A stretch of 64,000 nucleotides of DNA. Source: Aegilops tauschii subsp. strangulata. Its lineage: Eukaryota; Streptophyta; Magnoliopsida; Poales; Poaceae. Positions 61,155 through 64,000 of the stretch are shown here, piece by piece (positions within the stretch are counted from its first letter, which is position 1; the number at the start of each line of letters is the position of its first letter). The position numbers and the translations under genes were made by a program. The notes below the pieces were generated by a model. It was given only the letters and a program-made list of their open reading frames with translations. It had not been told where the DNA came from and ran no database searches. Where the stretch lies: NCBI RefSeq assembly GCF_002575655.3, contig NC_053037.3, positions 325,403,294-325,467,293 on the forward strand, in the 5' to 3' direction.

Positions 61155-62720
61155 TCAGCCAAAATCACATTTGCTGAACTTGGCGTATAACTGATGTTCT
61201 CTGAGCTTCTCAAGTACCAATCGCAAATGCTCCTCATGCTCTTCCTCATTCTTGGAAAAGACTAAAATATCGTCAATGAACACCACGACGAACTTATCCA
61301 AAAACTCCATAAACACTTTGTTCATTAGGTTCATGAAATAGGCAGGTGCGTTAGTCAGTCCGAATGACATAACGGTATACTCATACAGTCCATACCTGGT
61401 GGTAAAAGCCGTCTTAGGTATATCCTGCTCTCGAATCTTTAACTGATGGTATCCTGATCGTAGATCGATCTTGGAAAATACCTTAGCTCCTTGTAGGCGG
61501 TCAAACAAATCATTGATCATCGGCAGTGGGTACTTGTTCTTGATGGTCACTTCATTCAATCCACGGTAATCAACAACCATCCTCAGCGATCCATCTTTCT
61601 TCTCCACTAGAAGTACTGGTGATCCCCAAGGTGACGAACTTGGGCGAATATAGCCTTTATCCAGTAACTCCTTAATCTGCTTCTTAATCTCCTCCAAATC
61701 TTTTGCGGGCATCCTGTACGGTCTCTTAGATATTGGCCCTGTGCCTGGCAAAAGTTCAATCAAGAACTCAATGTCTCTATCTGGTGGCATGCCTGGCAAC
61801 TCTTCTGGAAATACATCTGGGTAATCCTTCACCACTGGTACTTCCTCCTGTACAACTCCTGATAAGGAATTCACTTGAGTCCTCTTCGGCATATGCCGGG
61901 ATACATACTTGATCCTTTTTCCTTCTGGGGTGGTAAGCAAAATCGACTTGCTGGCACAATCGATGTTTCCTCCATACAACGATAGCCAATCCATTCCCAA
62001 AATCACATCCAAACCTTGCGACTCCAAAACTATTAGGTCTGAGGGGAAAACATGCCTACCAATGGCCAATGGCATCTGAAAACATCCTTGGCTTGCCATA
62101 TACTCTGCTCCTGGCGAGGTTACTAACATAGGGGTTCTGAGAACTTTGGTGGGCAGCTTAAACTTATTCACAAATCCCCTTGATATGTATGAATGTGATG
62201 CACCAGTATCGAAAAGAACGGTTGCAGTAAATGACTTAACCAAAAACTTACCTATTACTGCATTAGGCTGAGCTTCAACCTCCTCCACGCTCATGTGGTT
62301 CACGTGTCCTTTGTTGAACGGGTTCGGCTTCTTCCCAGAGCTTCCATTACCATTTCCATTTTGGGCTTCAGGACAATCAGTTGCATAATGTCCAGTCTTC
62401 TGGCACTTGAAACAGGTAACGTGACTTAGATCCCTCTTGGCTGGGGTAGATGGGTTGGTGCGGTTCTGTCCGTTGGTTCCTCCATTCCCATTACCATTCT
62501 TGGAGCCATTATGATTGTGCGAACTACCTCCTCCATGGGTATGTTGAAACTGTCCTCCCGGCTTCGGGGCAAATCGTGGTTTCTGTTGAGCTCCAGAGTT
62601 ATACTTTCCTTGTCCATACTTCCTCTTACGGTTTTCAATCTGCTGTTGCTTCCCTTCAATCATGAGAGCTCTATCTACCAGCTCCTGGTAGTTGGTGAAG
62701 GTTGCTACCATCAACTGCAT
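61155..62720 (-). pseudogene. Gypsy gag end, protease and reverse transcriptase
   Basis: 521 residues from the first Met. Zinc knuckle [14 protein letters not shown] at 103-116, protease [12 protein letters not shown] (Asp 171), and RT with [22 protein letters not shown] and [12 protein letters not shown] (FIDD 481-484). It ends at a stop caused by one missing T near 61157. The in-frame TAA at 62744-62742 separates it from the gag start upstream; the seven codons between are open. Confidence 0.92.
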
Positions 62721-62741
62721 ACTCAGTTCATCATTCAGTCC

Positions 62742-63293
62742 TTACAAAAATTTCTCCTGCTTGGCTGCATCTGTAGCAACGTCATCTGGTGCATAACGTG
62801 CTAACTTACTGAAATCCTCCATGTACTGGCCTACGGTGCATCCTCCTTGGCGTAGGTTACGAAACTCGCGCTTCTTCATAGCCATAGCTCCTGCTGAAAC
62901 ATGAGCTGTACGGAAAGCTTGCTGAAACTGGTCCCATGTGACAGTGTCAATAGGGTGCGTGGCTGTGTAATTCTCCCACCATGATGCTGCGGGTCCATCA
63001 AGCTGATGTGCGGCAAAACGCACTCTTTCCGCATCTGTGCATCCTGCAGTGGTCAACTCCGTTCCAACTTTGCGGAGCCAAACATCTGCAACAATCGGCT
63101 CGGTGCTACTGGAAAACACCGGCGGGTTTAGCCTTAAGAAACGGGCTAAGTGATCAACAGGTGGTGGTGGTGGTGGGTTGTTGTTGTTGTTGCCTTGGTT
63201 CTGCACTAACACTTGCATCAGGGCATTCTGTTGCTGAATCAAATGGGTGATCTCCGGTGGGAAAACAAATCCGGTGTCGCGTCTCGGAGGCAT
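62742..63293 (-). pseudogene. Gypsy gag, N-terminal part
   Basis: 183 residues from ATG 63293. A Pro run after an Asn run (about 34-45) precedes the retrotransposon gag domain (PPVFSSSTEPIVADVWLRKV, AASWWENY, FRTAHVS, CTVGQYMEDFSKLARYAPD). It stops at TAA 62744-62742 in the same frame as the 521-residue part, so a single nonsense codon divides gag. The capsid role is known for this family. Confidence 0.88.
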
Positions 63294-63492
63294 CTGATAG
63301 GTTAGAAAAGATGAGAGTTAAGAATAGAATGAGGTCTAGAGGGAAAACACTACCCATATTCTCATGAGACAAATACAATCAATATCACTCAATCAATTCA
63401 AACAAGGCATAACAATCGATCTAACTAGCGTTACAAAGTGCTTGAACTATACTATTAAATGGGGGAAATCTACTACTGATATGGTGGTCTAC

Positions 63493-64000
63493 TTAGAAAT
63501 TCTGATCAGTTGAAGACTCCATGATGTCTGCTCCAGCTTCATCAACAAAGTCATCTTCACTTGGTTCCGAGTCGGTGTCGTCGATGATGATGTAGTTATC
63601 CGGACAAGTGCATTCGTCATCTTTTGCTTTTGGCACTGGGTTTCCCATGAATACTCCAATCTTCTTCTCCAGGTCGTCATTCTTCCCTACTAATGCGACG
63701 ATTTCCTCCATATAATCCTCGCGTGTAGCCTTGAGTTCTTCCTCCAGCTCCTTGATCTTCGTCAATGCCTTCTTCAGTTCTTCCTTGTCCGAGCACATCT
63801 GGTTCTCCTGGCGTCGAATGTGTTGGTTTTGCTCCTGGATGAAAGCTGCAATTGATCCATCCTTCTTGGTTCTGATTATCTCCCATTGCGCGTCTCGGCG
63901 TCCACAAATCTGATAAATTGTATCCTTAAGCTCCTGGTGGTAGACTTCTCCAATGCATCCCATAGCGATGTGGGCGGCCATGCTCTTCCCTAAACTCCAG
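63493..64000 (-). CDS. Extra ORF upstream of gag, open to the window edge
   Basis: Open from the right edge to a stop at 63493, at least 169 codons. The first internal Met is at 63981 (MAAHIAMGCIGEVYHQELKD). Heptad-like Leu/Glu/Lys stretch with EELKKALTKIKELEEELKAT suggests a coiled coil, followed by a very acidic end (IIIDDTDSEPSEDDFVDEAG). Separate from gag by about 200 bp. I recognise no family. It could be an accessory protein of this Gypsy lineage or, less likely, a spliced N-terminal part of Gag. Confidence 0.6.
   Translation of the reverse strand, partial: WSLGKSMAAHIAMGCIGEVYHQELKDTIYQICGRRDAQWEIIRTKKDGSIAAFIQEQNQHIRRQENQMCSDKEELKKALTKIKELEEELKATREDYMEEIVALVGKNDDLEKKIGVFMGNPVPKAKDDECTCPDNYIIIDDTDSEPSEDDFVDEAGADIMESSTDQNF

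Larger units (their letters stand above)
56009..64000 (-). mobile_element. Gypsy retrotransposon(s) with gag-pol, running off the right edge
   Basis: The minus strand reads upstream ORF (from the edge to 63493), gag, protease, RT, RNase H, integrase (to 58987), LTR (58865 to 56210), then PBS and the beginning of a second interior (56209-56009). RT before integrase is Gypsy order. Coding decay is slight. The LTR resembles that of the element at 1-8430. The PBS after the LTR means that the interior continues on both sides of this LTR. Confidence 0.88.

Overview
The window looks like nuclear DNA of a Triticeae grass (wheat, Aegilops or barley group). About four fifths of it is nested transposable elements of types typical of those genomes: Angela/BARE-like Copia LTRs, Gypsy elements with long LTRs, a Sabrina/WHAM-like non-autonomous Gypsy, Stowaway MITEs and a 7-kb LINE. 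Between them lies a small gene island with two plant genes. Family names are recognised from memory of sequence motifs; no database was searched.

Layout. 1-8430: a Gypsy element (+) cut by the left edge, with a gag-only interior and a 3.17-kb 3' LTR. It sits inside the 3' LTR of a decayed Angela/BARE-like Copia element (-) at 8431-16322. 16323-17705 is unclassified. 17723-32755 is one LINE (-), flanked by a perfect 17-bp target-site duplication, with an 8-kb LTR retrotransposon (18392-26380, TSD ccaca) inserted in its ORF2. 32919-34191 holds four copies of a 314-bp MITE, arranged as two self-nested pairs, ending 180 bp upstream of a gene.

Gene island. 34371-44804 (+) is an apparently intact 11-exon gene for the beta subunit of the AP-4 adaptor complex (841 aa). 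Its 5.1-kb intron 2 holds three Stowaway MITEs and a dead PIF/Harbinger element that itself carries a 5'-truncated RTE-type LINE. Tail to tail with it, at 46092-46340 (-), is a complete small gene for TOM7 of the mitochondrial outer-membrane translocase, with TGGGCC and telo-box promoter motifs.

Right part. 47070-49467 is a Copia fragment (+) with the order internal 3' end, LTR, PBS and internal 5' end. It is broken by a second, RT-less Copia element (-; 49468-54306). A truncated Angela-like LTR (54307-56008) follows. Then comes a Gypsy element (-) running off the right edge, also in the order internal, LTR, PBS-internal. Its gag-pol shows only one nonsense codon and one frameshift, and it has an extra open frame upstream of gag.

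I see no CRISPR, rRNA or tRNA gene and no clear new biological system. The points most worth following are the two LTRs with element interior on both sides, the self-nesting MITE, the extra ORF of the right-hand Gypsy element, and the likely autonomous/non-autonomous Gypsy pair.
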